A stretch of 64,000 bases of DNA from Motilibacter peucedani (GTDB lineage Bacteria; Actinomycetota; Actinomycetes; Motilibacterales; Motilibacteraceae): NCBI RefSeq assembly GCF_003634695.1, contig NZ_RBWV01000009.1, positions 186,001 through 250,000 on the forward strand, read 5' to 3'. Shown in pieces: positions 44,262 to 52,956 of the stretch. Each line of letters starts with the position of its first letter. Positions within the stretch are counted from its first letter, which is position 1. The translations under genes were made by a program, and so were the position numbers. Below the pieces are notes generated by a model. It was given only the letters and a program-made list of their open reading frames with translations, did no database searches and was not told the origin of the DNA.

Positions 44262-44707
44262 CCGCGCCGAGCCGTGCGCTCACGCAGGACCTCGACGGTC
44301 TGCTTCCAGGTGGTGGGGCTCAGGATGCTGCCGGTCAGCGCGCCGGCAGCGTCCGCGTCGGCGGCCGGCCGGGCAGCCGGGCGGGCGGCGGTCAGCGCAC
44401 GGCGGCGGCCCGGGGCGCGCACCGCGGGGACGGCCGGCTCCTCGACCTCCAGCTCGAGCTCCTCGAGCGTGGTCTCGCCGAGCATCGTGACCGTGCCCTC
44501 GGTGACGCCGAGGATGATCGCGCGCTCCCCGATGCGGACGACGGAGACCGACGCGCTGCGCGAGAGCTGCTTGCGGGCGACGACGTCGAGCGTGGTGGCC
44601 ACGCGGCCGCCGCCGGCCCGGCGCATCACCTTGGCCGCGAGCCACATCAGCGCGAGGACCGCGCCGAGCGAGACGACGAGCTGGCCCATCAGGTGGGCGG
44701 TGCTCAA
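44258..44707 (-). CDS. fliO: Flagellar biosynthesis protein FliO
   Basis: 149-residue protein with one N-terminal membrane helix (about 8-28, MGQLVVSLGAVLALMWLAAKV) and a cytoplasmic domain rich in small residues. FliO assists assembly of the FliP ring. The TTG start at 44707 overlaps the fliN stop (TTGA). Sequence is poorly conserved and the assignment rests on position and topology. Confidence 0.85.
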   Translation of the reverse strand: MSTAHLMGQLVVSLGAVLALMWLAAKVMRRAGGGRVATTLDVVARKQLSRSASVSVVRIGERAIILGVTEGTVTMLGETTLEELELEVEEPAVPAVRAPGRRRALTAARPAARPAADADAAGALTGSILSPTTWKQTVEVLRERTARRG

Positions 44708-45453
44708 CGCGCACCGTCCTCGGCGCCGGGGCCGACGAGCTCGGTGATCCGGATGCCGTACTCCTCGTCGACCACGACGACCTCGCCGCGGGCGATGAGC
44801 GTGCCGTTGACCAGCAGGTCGGCGGGGCTGCCGGCGGCGCGGTCGAGCTCGACGACGGCGCCGGGCGAGAGGGAGAGCAGCTCGCGGACGGTCATCCGCG
44901 TACGCCCCAGCTCGGCCGTGACCTCCATCTCGACGTCGCGCAGCAGCTCGAGGCCGGCGGCGCGGCCGCCGGGACGGCCGGCACCGGCGCGGCGGGCCGG
45001 GGGCACGGTGCCCGCGATCGCCACGGCGTAGACGACCGTGACCTCGCCGCCGTCGAGCAGCGGGACGTAGACCGCGGTGCCCGCGCCGGCGAGGCTCTCG
45101 AGGGCGACCTCGACGGGGAGCTCGGTGCCCGCCTCGACGACCACCTGGCCGAGCGTCTCGGCGCCGGCGACGAGACCGGCACGCACGGCGGCGGCGAGGT
45201 CGAGCTGGCCGAGCGGGCTCTGCGCGAGCGCCTCGACCAGGTCGGAGGGGACGATGACGAGGGAGGAGCCGCGTACCCCGCCGCTGAAGCCGGCCAGGAC
45301 CGCGACCGCGGCGTTCTGCGGCAGCGGCAGCATGCCCAGGTCGGTGACGGGCGAGCCGACGGCCAAGGGCGCGGCGCTCGGCAGCGCGGCGGCGGCAGCG
45401 CCCGCTGCCGCGAGGACGACCTCGACGATCTCGGGGGCGACGACGGTGCTCAC
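44704..45453 (-). CDS. fliN: Flagellar switch protein FliN with CheC-like N-terminal region (FliY-like)
   Basis: Motor switch protein of 249 residues, longer than classical FliN (about 130). The C-terminal SpoA/FliMN domain (about 170-240) contains VEMEVTAELGRTRMTVRELLSLSPGAVVELD and IARGEVVVVDEEYGIRITEL. The N-terminal 150 residues resemble a CheC/CheX-like fold (SLVIVPSDLVEALAQSPLG), as in FliY. It may therefore bind or dephosphorylate CheY-P, although key catalytic residues cannot be confirmed by eye. The GTG start overlaps fliM by 4 bp. Confidence 0.88.
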   Translation of the reverse strand: MSTVVAPEIVEVVLAAAGAAAAALPSAAPLAVGSPVTDLGMLPLPQNAAVAVLAGFSGGVRGSSLVIVPSDLVEALAQSPLGQLDLAAAVRAGLVAGAETLGQVVVEAGTELPVEVALESLAGAGTAVYVPLLDGGEVTVVYAVAIAGTVPPARRAGAGRPGGRAAGLELLRDVEMEVTAELGRTRMTVRELLSLSPGAVVELDRAAGSPADLLVNGTLIARGEVVVVDEEYGIRITELVGPGAEDGAR

Positions 45454-46457
45454 GCGTACTCCTTGGCGACTGCGGGGTGGGTGGAGGGGAGGGGGCGGCC
45501 GGACGAGACCCGGGGCGGGCCGTCGTCCGGGGGCGGCGGGTCGACGACCAGCACCGCGAGGCGCTTGCCGGCCGAGCCGGGCGTCGCGTGGGCGAAGACC
45601 ACGTCGGCGGCGCGCACGGTCAGCGGGAGGGAGGTGACGTGGTGCAGCGGCACCACGTCGCCGACGGAGAGGTCGACGAGGTCCTCGGGGCGCGTCAGGG
45701 AGGAGTCGAAGCGCACGGTCACCTCGACCGGCACGTCCTCCATGCGGTTGGCGAGCATGACCGCGGCGTTCTCGCGCAGCATCCGCTCGCGCGCGCTGCT
45801 GATGTGCTGGTTGGCGTGCGCCTCGAGCAGTGCCAGCGTGGGCGCGAAGGGCAGGCAGACCGTGGCGACCGTCTCGGTCTCGCCGACCTTCATGTCGAAG
45901 GAGGCGACCATGACGAGGTCGTTCGGGGACGCGACCTGGGCGAACTGCGGGTTGTACTCGAAGGTCATGACCTGCAGCTCGAGCGAGACCAGACTCTCGA
46001 AGGCGTAGCGCAGCTCGTGCAGGATGCGGCCGAGCAGGTCGCGCAGGAGCGAGGACTCGATGTCGGTGAGCGGGCGCTCGGGCTGGTTGCCGGAGCCGCG
46101 GCCGCCGAGCATGTGGTCGACGCAGGCCATCGCGCTGCCGATGCTCATCTCGAGCACGCCGGCGCCGGGCAGCGGGTCGACCGACAGCGTGACCATGAGG
46201 GTCGGGTTGGCCAGGCCGGAGACGTACTCGTCGTAGGTCAGCTGCTCGATCGAGACCAGGCTGACCTGGGCGACCGCGCGCAGCGTGGAGGTGAGCAGCG
46301 TCGTGTACTGCCGCGCGAACGTCTCGAAGACGAGCTGCAGCGTGCGCACGTGGTCGCGCGAGAGCTTCGTGGGGCGCCGGAAGTCGTAGAGCTCGGGCCC
46401 GCTGCTCTTCGAGCCGACGCGCGAGCCGCTCTTGCCCGGGGTCTGTCCTGCTGTCAC
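45450..46457 (-). CDS. fliM: Flagellar motor switch protein FliM
   Basis: Switch protein of 335 residues that binds CheY-P and FliG and sets rotation direction. It contains the N-terminal YDFRRPTKLSRDHVRTLQ, the CheC-like middle domain with GSAMACVDHMLGGRGSG, and a SpoA domain near 255-320. Upstream is a perfect terminator hairpin behind fliL, and the AGGTTA at 46487-46492 gives a minus-strand TAACCT that may be a -10. So a separate fliM-flhB transcript is possible. Confidence 0.95.
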   Translation of the reverse strand: MTAGQTPGKSGSRVGSKSSGPELYDFRRPTKLSRDHVRTLQLVFETFARQYTTLLTSTLRAVAQVSLVSIEQLTYDEYVSGLANPTLMVTLSVDPLPGAGVLEMSIGSAMACVDHMLGGRGSGNQPERPLTDIESSLLRDLLGRILHELRYAFESLVSLELQVMTFEYNPQFAQVASPNDLVMVASFDMKVGETETVATVCLPFAPTLALLEAHANQHISSARERMLRENAAVMLANRMEDVPVEVTVRFDSSLTRPEDLVDLSVGDVVPLHHVTSLPLTVRAADVVFAHATPGSAGKRLAVLVVDPPPPDDGPPRVSSGRPLPSTHPAVAKEYA

Positions 46458-46517
46458 GACAAGGGTGTCGGCAGCGGTCGCGGGCGAGGTTAGCCCGAAA
46501 GGGGTACTTCGATCGGG

Positions 46518-46550
46518 CCTCCCGCGGGCGGGCGTGCCGCCCGCGGGAGG
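46518..46550 (-). terminator. Hairpin terminator behind fliL
   Basis: Perfect 14-bp inverted repeat CCTCCCGCGGGCGG / CCGCCCGCGGGAGG with a 5-nt loop, 7 bp beyond the fliL stop. It precedes the fliM gene by 60 bp and so divides the flagellar block, at least partly. Confidence 0.7.
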
Positions 46551-46557
46551 GCGCTCG

Positions 46558-47058
46558 TCAGGACGTGGGCGCCTGGACGACCAGCGTCGTGAAGTAGAGG
46601 TCCATGACGTACGACTCCGGCTCCTCGGTCGCGCCGGTCTCCTTCTCGGGGGTGTAGCGCTCCTCGATCTCGTGGAGCAGCTCGGCCTTGAGCTTGGCGA
46701 CCGCCTTCTTCGACTGCAGCGTGGCGATGTCCTCGCCCGAGAACAGCGTGATCGCGGAGTCGAGCGCCTTGCCCGGGTCGAGCGGCTCCGCCAGGCCGGC
46801 CGCCCCCTCGGTGAGCTGGAGGGTCATGCCGAGACGGAGCAGGGCGCCGCTCGAGAGGTTGATGTTGATCGGGTCGATGACCAGCACCGGGCCGGGCTTG
46901 GGCGCCGGCTTCTCGGTCGCGACGGCGGCCGACGGCTTGGCGAGCACGAACTTGTAGACGCCTCCGAGCAGCAGCACTGCCACGACGGCGATGATGATCA
47001 TCTTCTTCTTGCCGCCCTTGGCGGGGGCTTCCTTCTCCTCGGCCGAGTCCTTGGCCAT
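46558..47058 (-). CDS. fliL: Flagellar basal body-associated protein FliL
   Basis: 166-residue single-pass membrane protein (helix about 18-38, MIIIAVVAVLLLGGVYKFVL) with a periplasmic stomatin-like domain (PGPVLVIDPININLSSGA to ESYVMDLYFTTLVV). FliL forms a ring around the stator and supports motor torque. It lies between motB and fliM as in many bacteria. Confidence 0.92.
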   Translation of the reverse strand: MAKDSAEEKEAPAKGGKKKMIIIAVVAVLLLGGVYKFVLAKPSAAVATEKPAPKPGPVLVIDPININLSSGALLRLGMTLQLTEGAAGLAEPLDPGKALDSAITLFSGEDIATLQSKKAVAKLKAELLHEIEERYTPEKETGATEEPESYVMDLYFTTLVVQAPTS

Positions 47059-47151
47059 GATGTGCGTTCCTTCGCTGGTGGGGGTCGTTCTCTGGGGAGT
47101 TCGGCCGCGCGGTCGGTGGACCGCAGCCGCCTAACGGGTGGTTGCGGGCGG

Positions 47152-48135
47152 CTAGTGGGTGCCCGTCCCCGCGTCGGCCTTCTTGTTGGCGGCCACCTCG
47201 TCGGCGATCTGCTGGTCGGCGTCCGCCGACGTCGAGGCTGCAGCCAGCTTCGAGGCCTCCGACTCGCTGAGCGAGTCGGCGGAGTCCTTGTTGACCGCAT
47301 CGGCGAGCACGACGATCTCCACGCGGCGGTTGAGGGTGTTGGCCTCCGCGCTGGTGCCCGGGTAGAGCGGGTTCTGCTTGCCGTTGCTGGTGCACGTCAT
47401 GCGCGCCTGGTCGATGCGCTCGGTCCGGGCGAGGTAGTTGACGACGTTGCACGCCCGGTCGCCGGCGAGGTTGTACTCGCTGGCGTAGCCCTTGGGCGAC
47501 GACATGGTGGTGTCGGTGTTGCCCTCGACCGACAGGTCGTTGTCGACCGTGCGCAGCACGGGGGCCAGCGTGTGGATGATCTTCTGCCCGCCCGAGCGCA
47601 GCACCGCGCTGTTGGCCTCGAACACCACCTCGTTGGTGATGACCGTGACCACGACGCCGCGGGCGGTGACCCGCGTGTTGACCGTGCTCTGCAGCCCCTT
47701 CTTGGTCAGCTCGGCGTCGAGCTTCTCCTTCAGCTGCTCGAGCTTCTCGGCCTTCTCCGAGGCGGCCGCCAGCTGCTTGGCGAGCAGCTTCTTGGTCGCC
47801 GCGTCGACGGCCGCCTTGCTCGGCGAGCCGGCAGCGCCGGTGACCGTCGCGACGGCCATGTCCACGGCCTGCGGCTGGGTGCCCGGGTCGTTGAGGACAC
47901 CGGTCGAGCCGCTCAGTCCGCCGAGCGGCGAGCCGAAGCCCTTGGCCATGCCGTCCTTGAGCGCGTCGAACTTCTGCTGGTTGACCGAGCTGATGGCGTA
48001 GAGCACGACGAAGAGCACGAACAGCAGGGTGAGCATGTCGGCGTAGCTGAGCACCCAGCGCTCGTGGTTCTCGTGCTCCTCCTCGTGCCCGCCCTTGTGC
48101 TTCTTGCCCTTGGCGTGGCCGGCGTGCCCGCTCAC
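47152..48135 (-). CDS. motB: Flagellar stator protein MotB
   Basis: Stator subunit of 327 residues. After a His/Lys/Glu-rich N-terminus comes the single membrane helix with the proton-carrying Asp33 (SYADMLTLLFVLF), then a coiled linker and an OmpA-like peptidoglycan-binding domain (LSVEGNTDTTMSS, LAGDRACNVVNYL, NTLNRRVEIVVL). GTG 48135 is 4 bp before the motA stop. The C-terminal 40 residues are an acidic, Ala/Ser-rich tail. Confidence 0.95.
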   Translation of the reverse strand: MSGHAGHAKGKKHKGGHEEEHENHERWVLSYADMLTLLFVLFVVLYAISSVNQQKFDALKDGMAKGFGSPLGGLSGSTGVLNDPGTQPQAVDMAVATVTGAAGSPSKAAVDAATKKLLAKQLAAASEKAEKLEQLKEKLDAELTKKGLQSTVNTRVTARGVVVTVITNEVVFEANSAVLRSGGQKIIHTLAPVLRTVDNDLSVEGNTDTTMSSPKGYASEYNLAGDRACNVVNYLARTERIDQARMTCTSNGKQNPLYPGTSAEANTLNRRVEIVVLADAVNKDSADSLSESEASKLAAASTSADADQQIADEVAANKKADAGTGTH

Positions 48136-48139
48136 GGCG

Positions 48140-48910
48140 TCACGCCGCCTTCTTCTCGACCTCGCCGCCACCGGGCAGCAGCGACTTGAGCTTCTGCGCG
48201 ACGACGCGCGGGTTCGACCCGGCCTGGATGGCGAGGATGCCCTCGACGACGAGCTCCATCTCGGCGCACTGCAGCTCGGAGATGCGGGCGATGCGCTTGC
48301 CGATCGGGAACCACAGCACGTTGGCCGAGCAGACGCCCCACAGGGTCGCGATGAACGCGCCCGAGATGGACTCACCGAGGGTCTCGGGCTTGTCGAGATT
48401 CTCGAGCACGTGCACGAGGCCCATGACGGTGCCGATGATGCCGATCGTCGGGCCGTAGGCGCCCGCGTCGTTGAACCAGTTCTTGCTCGCCTTGTCGCCG
48501 CCCTTCTTGGCGGTGATCTCGGCCTCGAGGATCTCGCGCAGCTCGTCGGGGTCGGTGCCGTCGATGGCCATCTGCAACCCCTTCTTCAAGAAGTCGTTGT
48601 CGATGTCCTTGGACGCGTCCTCGAGGGCGAGCAGGCCCTCGCGGCGGGCGCGCTCGGCGAGCTTGACGATGTCGTCGACGACGCCGTTGCTGTCGATCGC
48701 CTTGGCGGTCAGCGCAGCGATCGCGGCCTTGACCGCGCCGATCGTGTCCTTGAGCATGCCGGACGCGAGGCAGGCGCCGATGGTGCCGCCGAACACCAGG
48801 ATGATGGCCGGGATCTTGAGCATGGACATCGGGCTGCCGCCCTCCATGATCGTCGACACCATGATGCAGACGAAGCAGAGGACGATGCCGGCGAGGGCTG
48901 CGGGGTCCAC
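48140..48910 (-). CDS. motA: Flagellar stator protein MotA
   Basis: Proton-channel stator subunit of 256 residues with four helices. The cytoplasmic loop (about 75-150) carries the charged residues that interact with FliG (AERARREGLLALEDASKD), and the last helices contain TVMGLVHVLENLD, GESISGAFIATLWGVCSANVLWFP and the conserved prolines. The GTG start is 3 bp behind flbD. Presence of MotAB with Asp33 indicates proton, not sodium, drive; this is an inference. Confidence 0.95.
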   Translation of the reverse strand: MDPAALAGIVLCFVCIMVSTIMEGGSPMSMLKIPAIILVFGGTIGACLASGMLKDTIGAVKAAIAALTAKAIDSNGVVDDIVKLAERARREGLLALEDASKDIDNDFLKKGLQMAIDGTDPDELREILEAEITAKKGGDKASKNWFNDAGAYGPTIGIIGTVMGLVHVLENLDKPETLGESISGAFIATLWGVCSANVLWFPIGKRIARISELQCAEMELVVEGILAIQAGSNPRVVAQKLKSLLPGGGEVEKKAA

Positions 48911-48913
48911 GGG

Positions 48914-49213
48914 TCAGCCCTCTCGGGTCGGCAGCGGCACGAGGTGGCCCCTGCGGTGCTCGGTGTCGCGGCGGGACTCGTCGCCCGGGCGGGCGGCGGG
49001 CGGGTAGGTCCCGTCCTCCATCGCCTGCGCGCCGGCGATCACCGAGGCGCGGAAGTCGCGGATGAGCCCGACGATCTCGTGGATCGACTCGGCCACGACG
49101 TACTTCGTGCCGTCGACGAGGGTGATCACCGTGTCGGGGTTCGACTCGGCCCGCTCGATGAGGTCGGGGTTGAGCGCGAACGCCGCTCCGTTGAGCCGGC
49201 TCAGCACGATCAT
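48914..49213 (-). CDS. flbD: FlbD-family flagellar protein
   Basis: 99-residue protein whose first 70 residues match the small FlbD/SwrD family (MIVLSRLNGAAFALNPDLIE, then VITLVDGTKYVVAESIHEI). In Bacillus the homologue SwrD raises motor torque, and the gene sits beside motA here. The tail of about 30 residues is low in conservation. An ATG at 49213 with AGGAGAGGGGG before it opens the gene, after a 283-bp non-coding gap. Confidence 0.9.
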   Translation of the reverse strand: MIVLSRLNGAAFALNPDLIERAESNPDTVITLVDGTKYVVAESIHEIVGLIRDFRASVIAGAQAMEDGTYPPAARPGDESRRDTEHRRGHLVPLPTREG

Positions 49214-49496
49214 CGCCTGTCCCCCTCTCCTGGTAGGTGCGGTGCTGCCCGGACGGCAGGTACGCCGTGGGCGGCGCAGGCGACCGCGTACGGTCCTCCT
49301 GCTCCTTCCTCATCGGCGCCGCGCGCCCGGGCCTGAGGTCCCGGGCCCAAGTGCCCGTCCCCGAACGGGCGAACGCGGCCGGGCTGGTACGCGGTGGTGC
49401 GCCCGCGGCGCCAGGGCCCGCGGGCGCCGGCGCAGCGCGCGTACGAAGCAGCCCCCCGCGCCGTCGGGCGCGAGGGGCTGCTGCTGAGCTGGAGCG
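49214..49496 (-). promoter_or_regulatory. 283-bp leader between flgE and flbD
   Basis: The longest non-coding gap in the flagellar block. It contains the flgE terminator hairpin (49447-49482), and two further GC-rich hairpins, GCCCGT-tcgggg-ACGGGC near 49360-49377 and GCCCGGG-acctca-GGCCCGGGC near 49328-49349. It probably carries a promoter for flbD-motA-motB-fliL. I looked for a c-di-GMP (GEMM) riboswitch and found none. Confidence 0.5.
49447..49482 (-). terminator. Hairpin terminator behind flgE
   Basis: Inverted repeat AGCAGCCCC...CGCGCC-gtc-GGCGCG...GGGGCTGCT, 15 bp beyond the flgE stop. Total stem about 15 bp with one interior bulge. It marks the end of a sub-operon that runs from the upstream flagellar genes to flgE. 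Confidence 0.72.
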
Positions 49497-50756
49497 CTAT
49501 CGCTTGAGGTTGACCAGGTCGTTGAGGATCTCGTCGCTGGAGGTGATGACCTTCGAGTTCGCCTGGAAGCCGCGCTGGGCGACGATCAGGTTGGTGAACT
49601 CGGCGGCGAGGTCGACGTTCGACATCTCGAGGCTGTTGCTGACCAGGGCACCGCGGCCGCTGCCGCCCGGGGCGCCGAGCTCCGGCGTGCCCGAGTTGAC
49701 GGTGTCGCGGAACATCGTGCCGCCGACCTTCTCGAGGCCTGAGGGGTTGTTGAAGTTCGCCGTGGCGATCTGGGCCAGTGGCTGCTTGAGCCCGTTGGTG
49801 AAGACACCGATCAGCGTGCCGTCGGGGGAGATCGTGAAGGACTGCAGCGAGCCCATCGCCGAGCCGTCCTGCGCCTCGACCTGGAAGGTCTTGTCGCCGC
49901 CGTACTCCTTGAGCTTGCCGACGTTGAGGGCGACGTCCTTGCCCCACGGGGTGGCGATGGTGAGCGCCTGGGTGGGCGGCGTGCCCGCGGCGGCCGGGCC
50001 GACCAGCGTGCCGGTGGCCTTGTCGAACTTCAGCGCGAGGTTGGCGGCCGGCGTGGTGGTGTCGGTGCCGTCGATCTTGACGGAGACGGACCAGTTGTCG
50101 ATGTAGGGGTCGGCCGCGGTGCCCGTGCCGGTCGTCGCGCCCTTGGTGAGCGAGTAGACGATCTCGTGCGAGTTGCCCTGCGGGTCGTAGTAGGTGTCCT
50201 TGCCGTTGATCGGGTCGGTGCTGTCGGCGGGCAGGTTGCCCTTCCACGACGCGTTGGCCGTCGCGCTCGGCGCGAGCAGCGACCCGGTCGGCAGCTGGAT
50301 GTCGCCGACGGCGCCGTTCTTGTCGATGGCGCCGTTCACGCCGCTCCAGCCCTGCACCAGGCCGCCGGAGCTCGTGACGAGCCGGCCGTCCTGGTCGAAC
50401 GAGAAGGAACCGTTGCGGGTGTACATGTTCTCGCTGCCCTGCTTGATGGCGAAGAACCCGTCACCCTGGATCATCAGGTCGGTCGAGCGGCCGGTCGACT
50501 GCGTCGAGCCCTGGTTGAAGTTCGTCGAGATGCCGCCGAGGCGCACGCCCAGGCCCACCTGCGAGGGGTTCGTGCCGCCGATGCCGTCCTGCGGCGCGCC
50601 GGCCGAGCGCATCATCTGGCTCAGGGTGTCCTCGAAGACGGTGCTCGAGGACTTGAAGCCGGCGCTGTTGACGTTCGCGATGTTGTTCGCGGTGACGTCC
50701 ATCATGGTCTGGTGCTGCTTCAACCCGCTGATGCCGGTGAAGAGTGAGCGCAGCAT
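49497..50756 (-). CDS. flgE: Flagellar hook protein FlgE
   Basis: Hook subunit of 419 residues. The N-terminal rod/hook motif (LFTGISGLKQHQTMMDVTAN) and the C-terminal motif (NLIVAQRGFQANSKVI) form the D0 coiled region, and the middle domains are variable. The GTNPSQVGLGVRLGGI segment is typical of FlgE. The ATG follows flgD by 66 bp. Confidence 0.95.
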   Translation of the reverse strand: MLRSLFTGISGLKQHQTMMDVTANNIANVNSAGFKSSSTVFEDTLSQMMRSAGAPQDGIGGTNPSQVGLGVRLGGISTNFNQGSTQSTGRSTDLMIQGDGFFAIKQGSENMYTRNGSFSFDQDGRLVTSSGGLVQGWSGVNGAIDKNGAVGDIQLPTGSLLAPSATANASWKGNLPADSTDPINGKDTYYDPQGNSHEIVYSLTKGATTGTGTAADPYIDNWSVSVKIDGTDTTTPAANLALKFDKATGTLVGPAAAGTPPTQALTIATPWGKDVALNVGKLKEYGGDKTFQVEAQDGSAMGSLQSFTISPDGTLIGVFTNGLKQPLAQIATANFNNPSGLEKVGGTMFRDTVNSGTPELGAPGGSGRGALVSNSLEMSNVDLAAEFTNLIVAQRGFQANSKVITSSDEILNDLVNLKR

Positions 50757-50822
50757 GGGGTGCTCCCTGCGGTTCGGACTGGGCTTTCGGAGTGTGGGGC
50801 TTCCGGCTGTGTGCCGGGACGA

Positions 50823-51269
50823 CTACGCCGTTGCGGGCGCGGCCGTCACCTCCTTGACGGAGGTGAGCGGAACATCCTTGTCCCCGACACGAAGCACCGG
50901 TCCGTCGGCGCTGAAGCGGGCAGAGCTGACGACGCCTGTCACGTCGACGTTGTCGGCGCCCGGGTAGGTCACGCTGCGACCCACCATCGAGCTGGCCGCC
51001 TGGAAGTTCGAGGCGGCGATCATCGAGGCCTGGCCCTCGGCGATGGTCGTGAGCTTCTCGACCGAGGTGAACTGCGCTGTCTGCGCCATGAACTCCGAGC
51101 TGTCCATCGGCTTGCTCGGGTCCTGGTACTTCAGCTGGGCGACGAGCAGCTTGAGGAACGCGTCCTTGTCGAGCTCGTCGTTCGAGGTCTTGGGCTTCTG
51201 CTCGCTCGGTGCCTTCGCCCCGAGGACGTCGGCGATCGGCGTGTAGCTGCTCGTCGGTGCGACCGCCAT
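50823..51269 (-). CDS. flgD: Flagellar hook-capping protein FlgD
   Basis: 148-residue hook scaffold protein with the FlgD N-terminal motif KDAFLKLLVAQLKYQDPSKPMDSSEFM and the short C-terminal beta region. It lacks the long tudor/Fn3 domains of enterobacterial FlgD, the usual size in actinobacteria. It is the gene before flgE. Confidence 0.93.
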   Translation of the reverse strand: MAVAPTSSYTPIADVLGAKAPSEQKPKTSNDELDKDAFLKLLVAQLKYQDPSKPMDSSEFMAQTAQFTSVEKLTTIAEGQASMIAASNFQAASSMVGRSVTYPGADNVDVTGVVSSARFSADGPVLRVGDKDVPLTSVKEVTAAPATA

Positions 51270-51282
51270 GACCCGTCTCCTC

Positions 51283-52956
51283 TCAGACCCGGATGTCGAG
51301 TGCTCGACTTCCTGCAGAGAGGTTCGGTGCCGCGTCGCTCTGGCTTGATGACACGCGAGAGTGACGCGCGTCGTCGGTGGGACGCTGCTGCCCGGAGCGG
51401 GACGCGCCGCGGCCGTCGCCGCCGTCCCCGGGCTGGCCGGCGCCGCCGCTCGCGCTCTCGCGCGACCACGATCCGGCCGACTCGCCGCCGACGTCGAGCG
51501 ACCCGGCGGTGATGCCGGCGTCGCTGAGGTCGCGGCGCAGGTCGTCGAGCGAGCCGCGGAGGGCGTCGCGCCCCACTTCGGTGGCGCCGTGGAGCTGGAG
51601 GTGGATGGTGCCCTCCCGCAGCTCTGCGGTGATCTGCACGGCGCCGAGCTCGGCCGGGTGCAGCTGCAGGACCATGCGGTGCACGCCGTCGGGCGAGTGG
51701 CGCAGCGGCGCGACCGCCGCCAGCATCTGGGCCGAGACCTCGGTGGGCGTCGCGTAGGGCGCCAGCACCGTCGGGTTCGCCGGCGTGGCCGCCGTCGTCC
51801 CGGTCACGGGGGCGGGTGCGGCCAGGTGCGCCGGCAGGGTCGGCGCGGGGGCCTGCGGCGCCTGCTCGTGGAGGGCGGGTGCCGGCGCCTGCGGTGCGGC
51901 GGGGTCGGCCGCCGGCGCGGGAGCGGCAGGTCCGGGCGACGCGACCGCCGTGGTGGCGTCGGCCGCGTGCTCACGGGGTGCGCGGGCGGGGTCGACCGTC
52001 GGCGTCGTGGGCGTCTGCGCTGACGCGGGTGCTGCAGCTGCGGCGGGCACGGGGGTCGTCGCGACCGGCGCAGCGCCCGGCTGCGTCGGGGCGGCCGCAG
52101 GGTCCGGTACGTCTGCGGCCGCGGCCGCCGGGACGGCGGCAGCGGTCGGGGCGACCGGCACCTGCAGCGCTGCGGGCGCCCGGTCGGGACCGGGGGCTGC
52201 AGCGGGAGCGGAGCTCGCGGCCACCGTCGCCGTCGCCACGGTGGTCGCCTGACGGGCCGGGGGCTGCGGCGTACGCGTCGCGCGGGTCGCCGGCACCGGC
52301 CCGGCGGCCTGGGTGGTCGGGGTGGGCTGGGTGGTCGGCGTGGGCTGGGTGGTCGGCGTGGGCTGGGTGGTCTGCTCCGCAGTCGGGACCGCGGCTGCGG
52401 CCTGCGGCTCGGCGGTGACGCCGGCGACCGGCTGCGCAGCAGCGGCCGGAGCCGCGGCCGGGACGGTCGCGGGGACGGGCTCGGTCGCCGGCGCGGGACC
52501 GGGCGGCGGGACCGCCTGCGCACGCGCCAGCTGGACCGGCATCGGCTGGGGAGCGGAGGCGACGGGCGGCGCAGCGGCCGGTGCCGCGTCCGCGGGGACG
52601 GCCACCGGGACGACGGGCGCAGCGGCGGCGGCACCGGCGGTGACCCCGGCGGCGGCCGAGCCGGCCGGCGCGGTGTCGCTCTGGGCGTCGGCCAGCGAGG
52701 CCATGAGGTCGGTCACGACCGAGGCGAAGTCCTTGCCGTCGGCGGCCTCAGCCGCCGTGTGGTCCTGCTCGTCGGAGGCTGCGGCCTTGCCCCGCCCGGT
52801 CGGGGCGGCGTTGCGCGACGCGTGCGCGTGCCCGTGCGCACGCGCTCCCGCCTGCTGGTGCCCGAGGGACGTGCCGCCGGCCGGCGATGCCGCCTTCTTC
52901 GGCGCTGCCCCACCCGCAGGCGCGGGCAGGGTCAGGGGCGCGGGCAGCATCGTCAC
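51283..52956 (-). CDS. fliK: Flagellar hook-length control protein FliK
   Basis: 557-residue Ala/Pro-rich protein. The N-terminal 420 residues are low complexity, with three copies of a six-residue unit TTQPTP in a row (about 52317-52372). The C-terminal Flg_hook domain (about 425-510) contains MVLQLHPAELGAVQITAELREG, the switch region that acts on FlhB. The GTG at 52956 is supported by GGAGG at 7 nt; an ATG two codons later is possible. It overlaps the hydrolase gene by 4 bp. Confidence 0.9.
   Translation of the reverse strand: MTMLPAPLTLPAPAGGAAPKKAASPAGGTSLGHQQAGARAHGHAHASRNAAPTGRGKAAASDEQDHTAAEAADGKDFASVVTDLMASLADAQSDTAPAGSAAAGVTAGAAAAAPVVPVAVPADAAPAAAPPVASAPQPMPVQLARAQAVPPPGPAPATEPVPATVPAAAPAAAAQPVAGVTAEPQAAAAVPTAEQTTQPTPTTQPTPTTQPTPTTQAAGPVPATRATRTPQPPARQATTVATATVAASSAPAAAPGPDRAPAALQVPVAPTAAAVPAAAAADVPDPAAAPTQPGAAPVATTPVPAAAAAPASAQTPTTPTVDPARAPREHAADATTAVASPGPAAPAPAADPAAPQAPAPALHEQAPQAPAPTLPAHLAAPAPVTGTTAATPANPTVLAPYATPTEVSAQMLAAVAPLRHSPDGVHRMVLQLHPAELGAVQITAELREGTIHLQLHGATEVGRDALRGSLDDLRRDLSDAGITAGSLDVGGESAGSWSRESASGGAGQPGDGGDGRGASRSGQQRPTDDARHSRVSSSQSDAAPNLSAGSRALDIRV

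Noticed and set aside
49214-49496. c-di-GMP (GEMM) riboswitch in the flbD leader
   Set aside because: The hairpins are plain GC stems; the conserved GEMM core and tetraloop-receptor sequences are not present.
52317-52372. Three 18-bp tandem units considered as a CRISPR or VNTR locus
   Set aside because: They encode in-frame TTQPTP repeats in the low-complexity part of FliK and have no spacers.
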